Part shown: positions 1 to 9,971 of the stretch, piece after piece | Layout: each line of letters opens with the position of its first letter | Position numbering within the stretch: the first letter of the stretch is position 1 | DNA from: Variovorax paradoxus NBRC 15149 | GTDB lineage: Bacteria > Pseudomonadota > Gammaproteobacteria > Burkholderiales > Burkholderiaceae_C | DNA length: 64,000 bases | Reading direction: 5' to 3' | Assembly (NCBI RefSeq): GCF_001591365.1 | Contig: NZ_BCUT01000001.1 | Coordinates: 1,054,001-1,118,000, forward strand | Translations under genes and position numbers: made by a program | Notes under the pieces: model-generated | Told to the model about the DNA's origin: nothing | Seen by the model: only the letters and a program-made list of their open reading frames with translations | The model's database searches: none

Positions 1-2155
<2,155 letters not shown>

Positions 2156-2159
<4 letters not shown>

Positions 2160-3073
2160 CGGTCGCGGTCGACGACCATGTGGGCCAGCGCGCGCAAGGC
2201 CGCGGTGTCGGCCAGGCCGCTGCGGTCCAGCGCCGCGAGCGATTCGGCCAGCAGCTGCCTTGCCTGCGCACGCGCACCGTCCAGGCCCCACAGCGAAACA
2301 TAGGTGGGCTTGTCGGCGGCCGCATCCTTGCCGGCGGTCTTGCCGAGGGTCTGCGAATCGGCCGTGACGTCGAGGATGTCGTCGACCACCTGGAACGCCA
2401 GGCCGATGGCGGCGCCGTAGTCGCGCAGGGCAGAGAGCGCCGCGGGCGCCACGGCGCCGGCGCAGGCCGCGCCCATCTCGACGCTGCCCTGCAGCAGCGC
2501 GCCGGTCTTCAGGCGGTGCATTTCGCGCAGCTGTGCTTCGTCCAGCGCGAGGCCCACGCTGGCCAGGTCGATCGCCTGCCCGCCCGCCATGCCCTGGCTG
2601 CCCGCGGCGCGCGCGAGCAGACGGCACAGCGCGGCCTGGATCGATGCGGGAATCTCGTCGCCCTCGGGCGTGAGCAGCTCGAAGGCCAGCGCCTGCAGGG
2701 CGTCGCCGGCCAGCAGCGCGTCGGCTTCGCCGAACTTCACGTGCACCGTGGGCTTGCCACGCCGCAGCACGTCGTTGTCCATGCTCGGCAGGTCGTCGTG
2801 CACCAGCGAGTAGGCGTGGATCAGCTCGGTTGCGCAGGCCGCACGCAGCGCCGCAGCCGCATTGCCGCCGACCGCTTCGCTCGCGGCCAGCACCAGGAGC
2901 GGCCGCAGCCGCTTGCCGCCGTCGAGCACGGCATAGCGCATGGCATCGCCGAGCAGCACCGGCGCATCGACGCCGACCCAGCGCGACAGCGCCGCCTCGA
3001 CGCGCGCCAGGTGCGGGTCGCTCCAGCTGGCCAGGCGCGCGGCATCCCATTCCACCGCTTGAACCGCGCTCAT
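2156..3073 (-). CDS. ispA: Farnesyl diphosphate synthase (geranyltranstransferase)
   Basis: A 305-residue all-alpha prenyltransferase that adds isopentenyl diphosphate to allylic diphosphates to give farnesyl diphosphate. The first aspartate-rich motif is DDLPSMD (residues 93-99), followed by RRGKPTVH as in E. coli IspA. The second motif is in FQVVDDILD near residue 230. GGKRLRP near residue 52 binds the diphosphate. The start overlaps the xseB stop and the stop overlaps the dxs start (both ATGA), which indicates translational coupling within the isoprenoid operon. Confidence 0.96.
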
Positions 3074-3336
3074 TCGGCAGTCCAGGGCTTGAGGCTCCCG
3101 GCGTCGAGCACCTTGATCTGGTCTTCGACCGCCTGGAGCTTTTCGCGGCAGAAGGCGAGCAGCGCGGCGCCGCGCTGGTAGCTGCCGAGCAGCTGGTCGA
3201 GCGGCAATTGGCCCGACTCGAGTTCTGCAACCAATTGTTCCAACTCCTGGAGCCCGGCTTCGTAGCTGGCCGGCAGCGGCCCCGTGTCGGGCGTGGCGGC
3301 CGGGCTGGACGTGGCGGAAGAAGGGACCTTGGGCAT
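3070..3336 (-). CDS. xseB: Exodeoxyribonuclease VII small subunit
   Basis: An 88-residue protein. After a Pro/Ser-rich N-terminus it carries the XseB signature [19 protein letters not shown] followed by LPLDQLL and SYQRGAALL, a short helical hairpin that binds the XseA large subunit of the single-strand exonuclease. It is first in the xseB-ispA-dxs operon, an arrangement common in proteobacteria. ATG at 3336 is the first sensible start; the longer frame upstream runs into the divergent promoter region. Confidence 0.93.
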   Translation of the reverse strand: MPKVPSSATSSPAATPDTGPLPASYEAGLQELEQLVAELESGQLPLDQLLGSYQRGAALLAFCREKLQAVEDQIKVLDAGSLKPWTAE

Positions 3337-3362
3337 GCGAGCGAACGAGTGTGAAACCGCGC

Positions 3363-3368
3363 ATTTTA
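3363..3368 (-). promoter_or_regulatory. Candidate -10 of the xseB-ispA-dxs operon
   Basis: TAAAAT on the minus strand, 27 nt upstream of the xseB ATG, in the divergent spacer. I see no convincing -35 at the right distance, so this is tentative. Confidence 0.35.
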
Positions 3369-3431
3369 GGACGGGGAAGCAAACGGGCGCCGGCATGCGG
3401 CAAGCCAACGGCACTGCACTGCCCCCTTGGG

Positions 3432-3548
3432 TACAATCCGAGCTTCCCAAGCCGGCCGACCCGGCACAACTCTTCGGGCCGTCGCCCTCCAGACGGCGCC
3501 TTCCGTCTTTTCTTTTTTCTCCCTGTGGGGAGCTTGGTCAGGTCCTCC
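3432..3548 (+). promoter_or_regulatory. Promoter and attenuator-like leader of the Rieske gene
   Basis: TACAAT at 3432-3437 is a likely -10, giving a leader of about 105 nt. In it GCCGTC (3478-3483) can pair with GACGGC (3492-3497), while AGACGG (3491-3496) can instead pair with CCGTCT (3503-3508), which runs into TTTTCTTTTTT (3508-3518) as an intrinsic terminator. The two hairpins share one arm, so they exclude each other. A further small hairpin CTCCC/GGGAG lies just before the ATG at 3549. The effector, if any, is not apparent. Confidence 0.45.
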
Positions 3549-4691
3549 ATGTCTGATTTAAGTCTTCAACTGCAGCAGGCCACGAGCCAACTTCCAGTTT
3601 CCGCGTACTTCGACGAGTCGCTCTATGCGCGCGAGATGCAAACGCTGTTCGCGCAGGGCCCGCGCTATGTGGGCCACCGCCTGGCCGTGCCCGAGCCCGG
3701 CAACTTCCACACCCTGCCGCAGGAGCACCAGGGCCGCGCGCTGGTGCACACGCCCAAGGGCGTGGAACTCATCTCCAACGTGTGCCGCCACCGCCAGGCG
3801 CTCATTCTCCAGGGCCGCGGCCAGCTCGACAGCCAGGCCGGCGGCAACATCGTCTGCCCGCTGCACCGCTGGACCTATGCGGCCAGCGATGCGCGCACCA
3901 CCGGCACGCTGATCGGCGCGCCGCACTTCCAGCAGGACCCCTGCCTCAACCTGCACAACTACCCGCTCACCGAGTGGAACGGCCTGCTGTTCGAGCGCGG
4001 TCCCGATGGCGCAGGGCGCGACGTGGCGGCCGACATGGCCGAACTCGGCCCGCGCGCCGACCTCGACTTCACGGGCTACGCGCTCGACCGCGTCGAGCTG
4101 CACGAGTGCAACTACAACTGGAAGACCTTCATCGAGGTCTACCTGGAGGACTACCACGTCGGCCCGTTCCACCCGGGCCTGGGCAGCTTCGTCACCTGCG
4201 ACGACCTGCGCTGGGAGTTCAACCGCAACTTCTCGGTGCAGACCGTGGGCGTGGCCAACCGGCTCGGCCGCGCGGGCAGCCCGATCTACCAGAAGTGGCA
4301 GGAGCAGCTGCTCCAGTACCGCGAAGGCAAGCCGCCCAAGTACGGCGCCATCTGGCTCACCTACTATCCGCACGTGATGATCGAGTGGTATCCGCATGTG
4401 CTCACGGTGTCGACGCTGCATCCGGTGAGCCCTACCAAGACGCTCAACATGGTGGAGTTCTTCTACCCCGAGGAGATCGTGGCCTTCGAGCGCGAATTCG
4501 TCGAGGCCCAGCAGGCCGCCTACATGGAAACCTGCGTGGAGGACGACGAGATCGCCGAGCGCATGGACGCCGGCCGCCGCGCGCTCATGCTGCGCGGCGA
4601 CGACGAGAGCGGCCCCTACCAGAGCCCGATGGAAGACGGCATGCAGCAGTTCCACGAGTGGTACCGCAGCGCAATGCAGAACAACGCCTGA
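3549..4691 (+). CDS. Aromatic-ring-hydroxylating oxygenase alpha subunit (Rieske)
   Basis: A 380-residue Rieske non-heme iron oxygenase large subunit. The [2Fe-2S] ligands are C79-x-H81 and C103-x2-H106. The catalytic domain carries the mononuclear iron site in ECNYNWK...EDYHVGPFH (H203 and H208). No reductase or small subunit lies nearby, so it must borrow electrons from elsewhere. The substrate is not evident; family members hydroxylate aromatics or demethylate quaternary amines such as carnitine, choline or stachydrine. ATG 3549 is chosen over an upstream in-frame start because homologues begin near here and the leader structure lies before it. Confidence 0.88.
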   Translation: MSDLSLQLQQATSQLPVSAYFDESLYAREMQTLFAQGPRYVGHRLAVPEPGNFHTLPQEHQGRALVHTPKGVELISNVCRHRQALILQGRGQLDSQAGGNIVCPLHRWTYAASDARTTGTLIGAPHFQQDPCLNLHNYPLTEWNGLLFERGPDGAGRDVAADMAELGPRADLDFTGYALDRVELHECNYNWKTFIEVYLEDYHVGPFHPGLGSFVTCDDLRWEFNRNFSVQTVGVANRLGRAGSPIYQKWQEQLLQYREGKPPKYGAIWLTYYPHVMIEWYPHVLTVSTLHPVSPTKTLNMVEFFYPEEIVAFEREFVEAQQAAYMETCVEDDEIAERMDAGRRALMLRGDDESGPYQSPMEDGMQQFHEWYRSAMQNNA

Positions 4692-4698
4692 GCCGATA

Positions 4699-5631
4699 GT
4701 GCAAGCACTCTGGATGGTGCTGGGCGCCTTCTTGTTCGCCACCATGAGCGTGGTCGTCAAGGTGGCCTCGGCCTGGTTCAACAGCGGCGAGATGGTGCTC
4801 GGGCGCGGCCTGATCGGCATCGTGTTCCTGTGGCTGCTGGCGCGCAACCGCGGCGTCTCCATGGCCACCCGCTACCCCGGCATGCACGCCTGGCGCAGCA
4901 CCATCGGCGTGGTGTCGCTGGGCGCGTGGTTCTATGCCATTGCCCACATGCCGCTGGCCACGGCCGTCACGCTCAACTACATGAGCAGCGTGTGGATCGC
5001 GGCCTTCCTGGTCGGCGGCGCGCTGCTGGCCTGGGTGCCGGTGCCCGGGCGCGACGGGCGCATCGAGCGGCCGCCGCTGCAGGGCACGCTCGCGCTGACC
5101 GTGCTCGCGGGCTTTGCCGGCGTGGTGCTGATGCTCAAGCCCACGGTCAGCGGCAGCGACGGCTTCGCAGGAATGCTGGGCCTGCTGTCGGGCCTCACGG
5201 CCGCCTTTGCCTACATGCAGGTGGTGGCGCTGTCGCGCATCGGCGAACCCGAGCTGCGCACGGTGTTCTATTTCGCGGTGGGCTCCGCGGTGGCGGGCGC
5301 CTTTGCCACGGCCGCCACGGGGTTTTCGGGCGGAAATTCCTGGACGTGGCAGCATGCGCTGTGGCTGCTGCCGATCGGCCTTCTGGCGGCCCTCGGGCAG
5401 CTGTGCATGACGCGCGCCTACGCCACGGCCAAGACGCAGGCCGGCACGCTGGTAGTGGCCAACCTGCAGTACTCCGGCATCATCTTTGCGGCGTTGTACA
5501 GCGTGGTGCTGTTCGACGACCGCATCGACGCCGCCGGCTGGACCGGCATGGCGCTCATCATCGTGAGCGGCATCGCGGCCACCGTGCTGCGCCAGCGCGC
5601 AGTGCCCAAGGCGCCGGCCGAAGAACACTGA
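4699..5631 (+). CDS. DMT-superfamily (EamA) transporter
   Basis: A 310-residue inner-membrane protein with about ten hydrophobic segments arranged as two EamA repeats (first repeat from residue 1, second from about 155). Such proteins export or import small metabolites and amino acids; the substrate is unknown. It starts at GTG 4699, 7 nt after the Rieske stop, and is probably cotranscribed with it. An ATG a few codons in (4714 region) is an alternative. The C-terminus is hydrophilic (RQRAVPKAPAEEH). Confidence 0.85.
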   Translation: MQALWMVLGAFLFATMSVVVKVASAWFNSGEMVLGRGLIGIVFLWLLARNRGVSMATRYPGMHAWRSTIGVVSLGAWFYAIAHMPLATAVTLNYMSSVWIAAFLVGGALLAWVPVPGRDGRIERPPLQGTLALTVLAGFAGVVLMLKPTVSGSDGFAGMLGLLSGLTAAFAYMQVVALSRIGEPELRTVFYFAVGSAVAGAFATAATGFSGGNSWTWQHALWLLPIGLLAALGQLCMTRAYATAKTQAGTLVVANLQYSGIIFAALYSVVLFDDRIDAAGWTGMALIIVSGIAATVLRQRAVPKAPAEEH

Positions 5632-5669
5632 TCCGCATCGACCCTCATCGACAACGAAGGAACCCCGCC

Positions 5670-6578
5670 ATGTACACCACCCTCCTCAGCGTCGAACAAC
5701 TCCAGCAGCTGCAGGCCGGCGACGCGCCCCACATGGTCTTCGACTGCAGCTTCGATCTCATGAAGCCCGAAGCCGGCGCGCAGCAATATGCCGCCGCCCA
5801 CATCCCGGGCGCGGTGTACGCGAACCTCGACACCGACCTGAGCGCCAAGCACGGCATGCCGGGCGCGCAGGGCGACGTGGTCATCGCGCAGGAAGACGGC
5901 GTGCCGGCCTCGGGCGGGCGCCATCCGCTGCCCAGCCGCGAGAAGTTCGCGGCCTGGCTGTCGAGCATCGGCTTTTCCAACGACATGCAGGCCGTGGTGT
6001 ACGACCGCAACGGCGCCAACTACTGCGGCCGGCTCTGGTGGATGCTCAAGTGGATGGGCCACGACGCGGTGGCCGTGCTCGACGGCGGCCTGCAGGCCTG
6101 GCAGGCCGCGGGCGGCGAAGTCACGAACCGCGAGGAGCCCGCGCACTTCCAGTCGAACTTCGTGATGGGCGAGCCGCTGGTGAAGCTCGTGGCCACCGAC
6201 GTGGTGGCGCGCCGGCTCGGCCAGCCTGACCAGAACCTGATCGACGCGCGTGCCGCCGCACGTTATCGCGGAGAGGTGGAACCTCTGGACCCGATTGCGG
6301 GTCACATCCCCGGGGCTGTGAACCGGCCCTTCGCCGAGAACCTCGGCCCCGACGGCAAGTTCAAGCCGGCATCGCAATTGCGCGCCGAGTTCGAAGCGCT
6401 GCTCGCGGGACGCGATCCGGCGACGGTCGTCCACCAATGCGGCAGCGGCGTGAGCGCTGTGCCCAACCTGCTCGCGATGCAGATCGCGGGCCTTGGGACG
6501 ACGGCGCTCTATGCCGGCAGCTGGAGCGAGTGGAGCAACACGCCGGGGCTGCCGACCCGGCAAGGCGCAGAACCATGA
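5670..6578 (+). CDS. sseA: Two-domain rhodanese, probable 3-mercaptopyruvate sulfurtransferase
   Basis: A 302-residue protein with two rhodanese domains. The C-terminal domain carries the active loop CGSGVSA with the catalytic cysteine at residue 257. A CG[S/T]GV loop is typical of 3-mercaptopyruvate sulfurtransferases, while thiosulfate enzymes have a CRKGVT-like loop. It moves sulfane sulfur from mercaptopyruvate to thiols or cyanide in the cytoplasm. A GAAGGA ribosome site precedes the ATG. Its stop overlaps the next gene's start (ATGA), so the metal-transport genes downstream may be read through from here. Confidence 0.87.
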   Translation: MYTTLLSVEQLQQLQAGDAPHMVFDCSFDLMKPEAGAQQYAAAHIPGAVYANLDTDLSAKHGMPGAQGDVVIAQEDGVPASGGRHPLPSREKFAAWLSSIGFSNDMQAVVYDRNGANYCGRLWWMLKWMGHDAVAVLDGGLQAWQAAGGEVTNREEPAHFQSNFVMGEPLVKLVATDVVARRLGQPDQNLIDARAAARYRGEVEPLDPIAGHIPGAVNRPFAENLGPDGKFKPASQLRAEFEALLAGRDPATVVHQCGSGVSAVPNLLAMQIAGLGTTALYAGSWSEWSNTPGLPTRQGAEP

Positions 6579-7156
6579 GCAAGACCCGACTTCGACGACG
6601 CATTTCATCCGGCCTCGCATTGGCCGCGGCGCTGTTCGCAGCCCCCTTTCTTTCCGCCCAGGCGCAGCAGCAGCATGCGCATGTGCACGGCCAGCTCAAG
6701 CTCGATGTGGCGATCGACGGACCCACGGTGGTGATCGACATGGAATCGCCACTGGACAACATCGTCGGCTTCGAGCGCGCGCCCAAGACCGACGCCGAGA
6801 AGAAGACCGCCGAAGACGCTATCGCCCAGCTGCGCGCAGCCGACAAGCTGTTTGCCATCGACCCGGCCGCCAACTGCAAGCTCGGCCCGGTCGAGCTGCG
6901 CTCCAGCGCACTGGGCCTTGGCAACCCCGACCCGGCAGAGCCCGCGGGCCATGCCGACCTCGACGCGACCTTTTCGTTCAACTGCACCCATGGGGCCGCG
7001 GCAAAGTTCATCGATGTGAATCTGTTCTCCGCCTTCAAGGGCACGCGCCAGATCGATTCGCAGATTGCATCCGCCCAAGGCCAGTTCAAGCGCCAGCTCA
7101 AGCGCCCGGCCGGCGCACAGGCCGCCCAGCCCGTTCGCCTGAACCTGGGCAAGTGA
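6575..7156 (+). CDS. DUF2796 (ZrgA-like) periplasmic metal-binding protein
   Basis: A 193-residue exported protein with a signal peptide (MSKTRLRRRISSGLALAAAL...AQA) and a histidine-rich start to the mature chain (QQQHAHVHGQLKLDVAIDG), then a compact domain with two conserved cysteines. This matches DUF2796, the family of Vibrio cholerae ZrgA, a zinc-regulated protein needed with an ABC transporter for zinc uptake. It is followed by an ATPase, a permease and a DUF3299 protein in the same direction, supporting a metal-import role. The metal is an inference; no Zur-type operator is seen because the start overlaps the upstream gene. Confidence 0.8.
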   Translation: MSKTRLRRRISSGLALAAALFAAPFLSAQAQQQHAHVHGQLKLDVAIDGPTVVIDMESPLDNIVGFERAPKTDAEKKTAEDAIAQLRAADKLFAIDPAANCKLGPVELRSSALGLGNPDPAEPAGHADLDATFSFNCTHGAAAKFIDVNLFSAFKGTRQIDSQIASAQGQFKRQLKRPAGAQAAQPVRLNLGK

Positions 7157-7160
7157 CACT

Positions 7161-7910
7161 GTGAGCACCGTCCCCCAGGGCGAGGCCGCGCCGCCGCTGC
7201 GCGTGGTGCTCGCCGCCGAAGGGTTGCGCTTCTCGTGGCCCGGCATGCCAAGGCCGTGCATCGATATCGAGGCCTTGCGCATCACCGCGGGCGAGGCCGT
7301 CTTCCTGCACGGGCCGAGCGGCTGCGGCAAGAGCACGCTGCTGTCGCTTCTGGCCGGCGTGCTGGTGGCGGACGAAGGCCGCGTCACGCTGCTGGGGCAC
7401 GACTGGTCGCAGCTCTCGGGCGCCGCGCGCGACCGCTGCCGCGTTGCGCACGTCGGCTACATCTTCCAGCAGTTCAACCTGCTGCCCTACCTGAACGTGC
7501 TCGACAACGTGCTGCTGCCCTGCCGCTTCTCGCAGCGGCGAGAGGCGCAGGCCGCACGCGGCGGCAGCGCGCGCGAAGAGGCCGAGCACCTGCTCGATCA
7601 GATGGGACTCGACCGCAACCTCTGGAAGCGCCAGGCGATGCAGCTCTCCGTGGGCCAGCAGCAGCGCGTGGCCGCGGCGCGCGCGCTCATCGGCCAGCCC
7701 GAAGTGGTGATTGCCGACGAACCCACCTCGGCGCTCGACGAGGACCGGCGCGAAGCCTTCCTCGACGTGCTGCTGACGGCCTGCGCCGTGAACAACAGCG
7801 CGCTCGTGTTCGTGAGCCACGACCAGCGCATTGCGCAGCGCTTTGCGCGGCACGTGCTGCTGCCCGAGATCAACCGCGCGGCGCCCGCGGCCATGGCGGC
7901 GGACAGCTGA
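7161..7910 (+). CDS. ABC transporter ATP-binding protein (LolD/MacB class)
   Basis: A 249-residue ATPase with Walker A GPSGCGKST (about residue 51), signature LSVGQQQRVAAARAL and Walker B VVIADEPTSALD. The class is the one that works with FtsX-type permeases rather than classical importers. It starts at GTG 7161, 4 nt after the DUF2796 gene and directly before its permease. It probably energises the DUF2796/DUF3299 system. The N-terminal stretch before the nucleotide-binding fold is slightly longer than in LolD. Confidence 0.88.
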   Translation: MSTVPQGEAAPPLRVVLAAEGLRFSWPGMPRPCIDIEALRITAGEAVFLHGPSGCGKSTLLSLLAGVLVADEGRVTLLGHDWSQLSGAARDRCRVAHVGYIFQQFNLLPYLNVLDNVLLPCRFSQRREAQAARGGSAREEAEHLLDQMGLDRNLWKRQAMQLSVGQQQRVAAARALIGQPEVVIADEPTSALDEDRREAFLDVLLTACAVNNSALVFVSHDQRIAQRFARHVLLPEINRAAPAAMAADS

Positions 7911-7911
7911 G

Positions 7912-9174
7912 ATGAAGGCACTTTTTTCCATTGCCTGGCGCAGCGCCTGGAATCGGCGCTTCACGCTGGCGCTCACGGTGTTCTCGATCGCGCTGTCGAC
8001 CTTCCTGCTGCTCGGCGTGGAGCGCATCCGCACCGAGCTGCGCGAGAACTTCGCATCGTCCGTCTCGGGCACCGACCTGATCGTGGGCGCGCGCACCGGC
8101 GCCACGCAATTGCTGCTGTACTCGGTGTTCCGCATCGGCGCGGCCACCAACAACATTTCCTGGAAGAGCGTGCAGGCCCTGGCCGCGCATCCGGGCGTCG
8201 ACTGGGTGGTGCCGCTTTCGCTCGGCGACTCGCACCGCGGCTTCGCGGTGCTCGCAACCTCGCCCGAATACTTCGCGCGCTTTCGCTACGGCAACCGCCA
8301 GCCGCTCGCGCTGCGCGAGGGCAAGCCCTTCAGCGCGCTGTTCGATGCGGTGGTGGGCGCCGAGGTGGCCGACAAGCTCGGCTACCACGTCGGCCAGAGG
8401 ATCACGCTCGCGCATGGCAGCGGCGAACTCAATGCGTCCGAGCATGCCGACAAGCCCTTCACCGTGGTGGGCGTGCTCGCGCGCACCGGCACGCCGGTCG
8501 ACCGCACGGTGCACATCGGCCTCGAAGCGATGGAAGCGATCCACCTCGAATGGGTGGGCGGCGCGCCGATGCCGGGCGTGAAGATCCCGGCCGAGCAGGT
8601 GCGCAAGTTCGACCTCACGCCCAAGAACGTGACGGCCGCGCTCGTGGGCCTGAAGAACCGCTCGGCCGTGTTCGGCGTGCAGCGCTGGATCTCCACCTAC
8701 ACCGGCGAGCCGCTGATGGCCATCCTGCCCGGCGTGGCGCTCGACGAGCTGTGGAGCGTGATCGGCATCGGCGAGAACGCCCTGCTGCTGATGTCGGCGC
8801 TGGTGGCGCTGGTGAGCCTTGCGGGCCTGGTCTCGGTGGTGATGGCGGGGCTGAACGAAAGGCGGCGCGAGCTGGCCGTGCTGCGCGCCGTGGGTGCCGG
8901 CCTGCGCCATGTGCTGGCGCTGCTTGCGCTGGAGGGCGCCATGGTCACCGTGCTGGGCGTGGCCTTCGGCGTGGTGATGGCGGTGCTTGGCATTGCCCTG
9001 CTCGCGCCATGGCTGCAGGCGCAGTTCGGGCTGACATTGAGCCTTTCGCCACCTACACTGAACGAATGGCTGCTGATGGCGAGCCTGCTGGTCGCGGGCT
9101 GGCTGGCAAGCCTGCTGCCGGGCATCCGCGCCTATAGGCTCTCGTTGGCCGACGGCCTTTCCCCGAGGATTTGA
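7912..9174 (+). CDS. ABC transporter permease, FtsX/MacB family
   Basis: A 420-residue membrane protein with the MacB/FtsX layout: one N-terminal transmembrane helix (ALTVFSIALSTFLLLGV), a large periplasmic domain (residues about 40-270) and three C-terminal helices containing the FtsX core (NERRRELAVLRAVGAG). It starts 1 nt after the ATPase stop. In the Vibrio Zrg system a comparable permease is part of zinc acquisition; by mechanism these proteins usually transmit force or export rather than import, so its exact action here is open. Confidence 0.86.
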   Translation: MKALFSIAWRSAWNRRFTLALTVFSIALSTFLLLGVERIRTELRENFASSVSGTDLIVGARTGATQLLLYSVFRIGAATNNISWKSVQALAAHPGVDWVVPLSLGDSHRGFAVLATSPEYFARFRYGNRQPLALREGKPFSALFDAVVGAEVADKLGYHVGQRITLAHGSGELNASEHADKPFTVVGVLARTGTPVDRTVHIGLEAMEAIHLEWVGGAPMPGVKIPAEQVRKFDLTPKNVTAALVGLKNRSAVFGVQRWISTYTGEPLMAILPGVALDELWSVIGIGENALLLMSALVALVSLAGLVSVVMAGLNERRRELAVLRAVGAGLRHVLALLALEGAMVTVLGVAFGVVMAVLGIALLAPWLQAQFGLTLSLSPPTLNEWLLMASLLVAGWLASLLPGIRAYRLSLADGLSPRI

Positions 9175-9177
9175 ACC

Positions 9178-9819
9178 ATGCGCATCGCAAAGAAGAACTC
9201 CACGATCAACGCCTTCACGCGGCTTTCGATGCTGCTGGCTGGCGCCGGCCTTGCCGCCGCCACATGGGCCGCCGACCCGGCACCCAAGGACACGACCGCA
9301 TCGAACCCGCTCGGCGGCAAGGCCGCACCGCCTGCTGCCGCAGCCAAGGCTGCGCCAGGCCAGCCGCGCCAGATCACCTGGGAAGAGCTCGTGCCCAAGG
9401 ACTGGGACCCGGCCAAGGAATTCAAGGGCATGGACCTGAGCGCGCTCAACGACGGCGACCCGCGCGCCAACGAGCTGCTCATGAAGATGCAGGAAGTGTC
9501 GAACAACGCGCCGACCAACCCCTCCATGAACGGCGCGGACATCAAGATCCCGGGCTTCATCGTGCCGCTCGAGGAAGCCAAGGGCGAAGTGACCGAGTTC
9601 CTGCTCGTGCCCTACTTCGGCGCCTGCATCCACACGCCGCCGCCTCCGGCCAACCAGATCCTGCACGTGGTCACGCCCAAGGGCGCCAAGTTCCGCGCCA
9701 TGGACACCGTGTGGGTCACCGGCAAGCTGCAGACGCTGCGCAACGATTCGATGATGGGCGTGAGCGGCTACCACGTGAACGCGACGAGCGTCACCAAGTA
9801 CACGGGCGGCGCCAAGTAG
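9178..9819 (+). CDS. DUF3299 exported protein of the ABC/DUF2796 operon
   Basis: A 213-residue protein with a signal peptide (cleavage near TWA-ADPAP), an Ala/Pro-rich linker and a DUF3299 domain. The most conserved stretch is VPYFGACIHTPPPPANQ, with a Cys and His that could bind a metal, followed by a beta-rich tail ending in GVSGYHVNATSV. It begins 3 nt after the permease. DUF3299 proteins recur beside DUF2796 and MacB-like transporters, so I infer a periplasmic partner in metal handling. The biochemical role is unknown. Confidence 0.78.
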   Translation: MRIAKKNSTINAFTRLSMLLAGAGLAAATWAADPAPKDTTASNPLGGKAAPPAAAAKAAPGQPRQITWEELVPKDWDPAKEFKGMDLSALNDGDPRANELLMKMQEVSNNAPTNPSMNGADIKIPGFIVPLEEAKGEVTEFLLVPYFGACIHTPPPPANQILHVVTPKGAKFRAMDTVWVTGKLQTLRNDSMMGVSGYHVNATSVTKYTGGAK

Positions 9820-9971
9820 AGCCTGGGGCTTGTGGTTCTGCGCCGACAGCGCAGGCGGCGCAACACCGACACAGACCGTTGCATCGACGATGCAGGCTGG
9901 CGTCGTCGCTACAGGTGGCGCGCCGTTGAAGAGTTTCGAAGGCGCGGCTTCCGCGCCCATAGGAACTCCAG
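9820..9971. other. Spacer with a GC hairpin upstream of the DUF3300 gene
   Basis: 152 bp without a gene. A hairpin GGCGCGG-CTT-CCGCGCC lies at 9943-9959 without a T-tract, so it is not a clear terminator. No strong promoter hexamers were recognised. Confidence 0.4.

Noticed and set aside
2160..3230. N-terminal extension of the dxs frame to 990 codons
   Set aside because: Overlaps ispA entirely, is Arg/Ala-rich, and the coupled ATG at 2159 gives the normal enzyme length.
9943..9959. GC hairpin after the DUF3299 gene as operon terminator
   Set aside because: No T-tract follows and it lies only 13 nt before the DUF3300 start; transcription may continue.
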